DNA from: Ignavibacteriaceae bacterium | GTDB lineage: Bacteria; Bacteroidota; Ignavibacteria; Ignavibacteriales; Ignavibacteriaceae | Length of the DNA: 64,000 nt | Assembly (NCBI GenBank): GCA_008933765.1 | Contig: WBUK01000012.1 | Span: 62,001 to 126,000 of the forward strand | Direction: 5' to 3' | Shown here: in pieces, positions 63,607-64,000 of the stretch | Layout: each line of letters begins with the position of its first letter | How positions within the stretch are numbered: position 1 is the stretch's first letter | Translations under genes and position numbers: made by a program | The notes under the pieces: generated by a model | Database searches by the model: none | What the model was told of the DNA's origin: nothing | The model's input: the letters and a program-made list of their open reading frames with translations, nothing else

Positions 63607-64000
63607 TTATGCCTCTGTAATTAAAGTGCATAATTTTATTGCAATTTTTGTGCCAACGATGAATTTTTCAACACGCTTCTGTTTTTTGCCAAATTCGATG
63701 TTTATTTATTTAACACTTACCCCATCTTTTGAAATTTTTCTAAAATGAAAGAACTTTTTTCTAAAAAATGATAATCAGCGTGAAATGCTTGTGAGGGTTT
63801 GTGAGGGTTTGCGAGGGTTTGTGAGGGTTGTGAGGGTTAAGGGGTTAATGAGTTGCAGGGTGAATGGGTGGACAGGTTGCCGGGTTGCCGGATTAACGGG
63901 TGCATAAAAGTTGAGAAACCGAGCGTATGTTTTGCCCCGTTTCAGATTTTATGTAATTTTTATGTAACTCTTATGTAACCGGAATAGTAACCTGAAGCCG
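63607..64000. other. Non-coding end of the window with G-rich short repeats
   Basis: No credible gene. Positions 63791-63838 are five consecutive 9-10-bp units (GTGAGGGTTT), giving five GGG runs spaced 6-7 nt apart on the plus strand, a G-quadruplex-type pattern. Further G-rich sequence (GGTTGCCGGGTTGCCGG) follows near 63877. Confidence 0.7.

Overview
The window looks like a chromosome segment from a member of the Ignavibacteria (Bacteroidota/Chlorobi side branch), probably uncultured. Four secreted proteins end in a type IX secretion (T9SS) C-terminal sorting domain of the NYPNPFNP...KKMVLLK kind, a PorV/PorQ-type outer-membrane protein is present, and Bacteroidota-type promoter motifs (TTG, then about 19-20 nt, then TAnnTTTG) can be seen. 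I found no rRNA, tRNA, integrase, transposase, phage gene or CRISPR array. The segment is gene-dense, mostly housekeeping and respiratory, with unusually repeat-rich intergenic spaces.

Layout. 0-7.6 kb: partial membrane-anchored MsrB, a Tat-type phosphoesterase, ftcD (histidine degradation), a YitT membrane protein, a double-MerR regulator and an alpha/beta-hydrolase. 8.0-14.3 kb: a sulfur locus made of an octaheme tetrathionate-reductase-family cytochrome, a membrane cytochrome b, two half-size YeeE/YedE sulfur transporters (the second fused to a rhodanese domain without its cysteine), a convergent Crp/Fnr regulator and a D-cysteine desulfhydrase-like enzyme. 14.4-23 kb: serine hydrolase, RlmD-type RNA methyltransferase, another methyltransferase, a TonB-receptor-like barrel, PAP2 phosphatase, a small six-repeat secreted protein and DprA. 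23.3-37.2 kb: uvrA, an FG-GAP T9SS protein, a membrane phosphoesterase, gmhA plus an FAD oxidoreductase, and secreted peptidases M14 and S46. 37.6-40.9 kb: a three-gene ATP-grasp / YbdK-type ligase / ATP-grasp-like cassette that may make an unknown amide-linked product. 41-44 kb: rseP, dxr and a small membrane protein. 44.6-64 kb: S8 protease, NUDIX hydrolase, an apparently dead GH13 protein, MarR, fbp, a heterodimeric ABC exporter, a DUF5916 outer-membrane protein, PorV, a truncated Fic protein and a secreted nonaheme cytochrome c.

Two patterns cut across the genes. First, at about ten separate places a sequence, often the last codons and stop codon of a gene, is repeated 64-74 bp away (mostly 72-74). 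The repeated sequence differs at every place, so this is a recurring local duplication process and not a mobile repeat family. Second, many conserved enzymes (UvrA, RlmD, YeeE-rhodanese, FAD oxidoreductase, beta-lactamase-like, hydrolase, MsrB, phosphoesterase) carry hydrophilic low-complexity inserts, some of them visibly in-frame tandem duplications. The two may share an origin.
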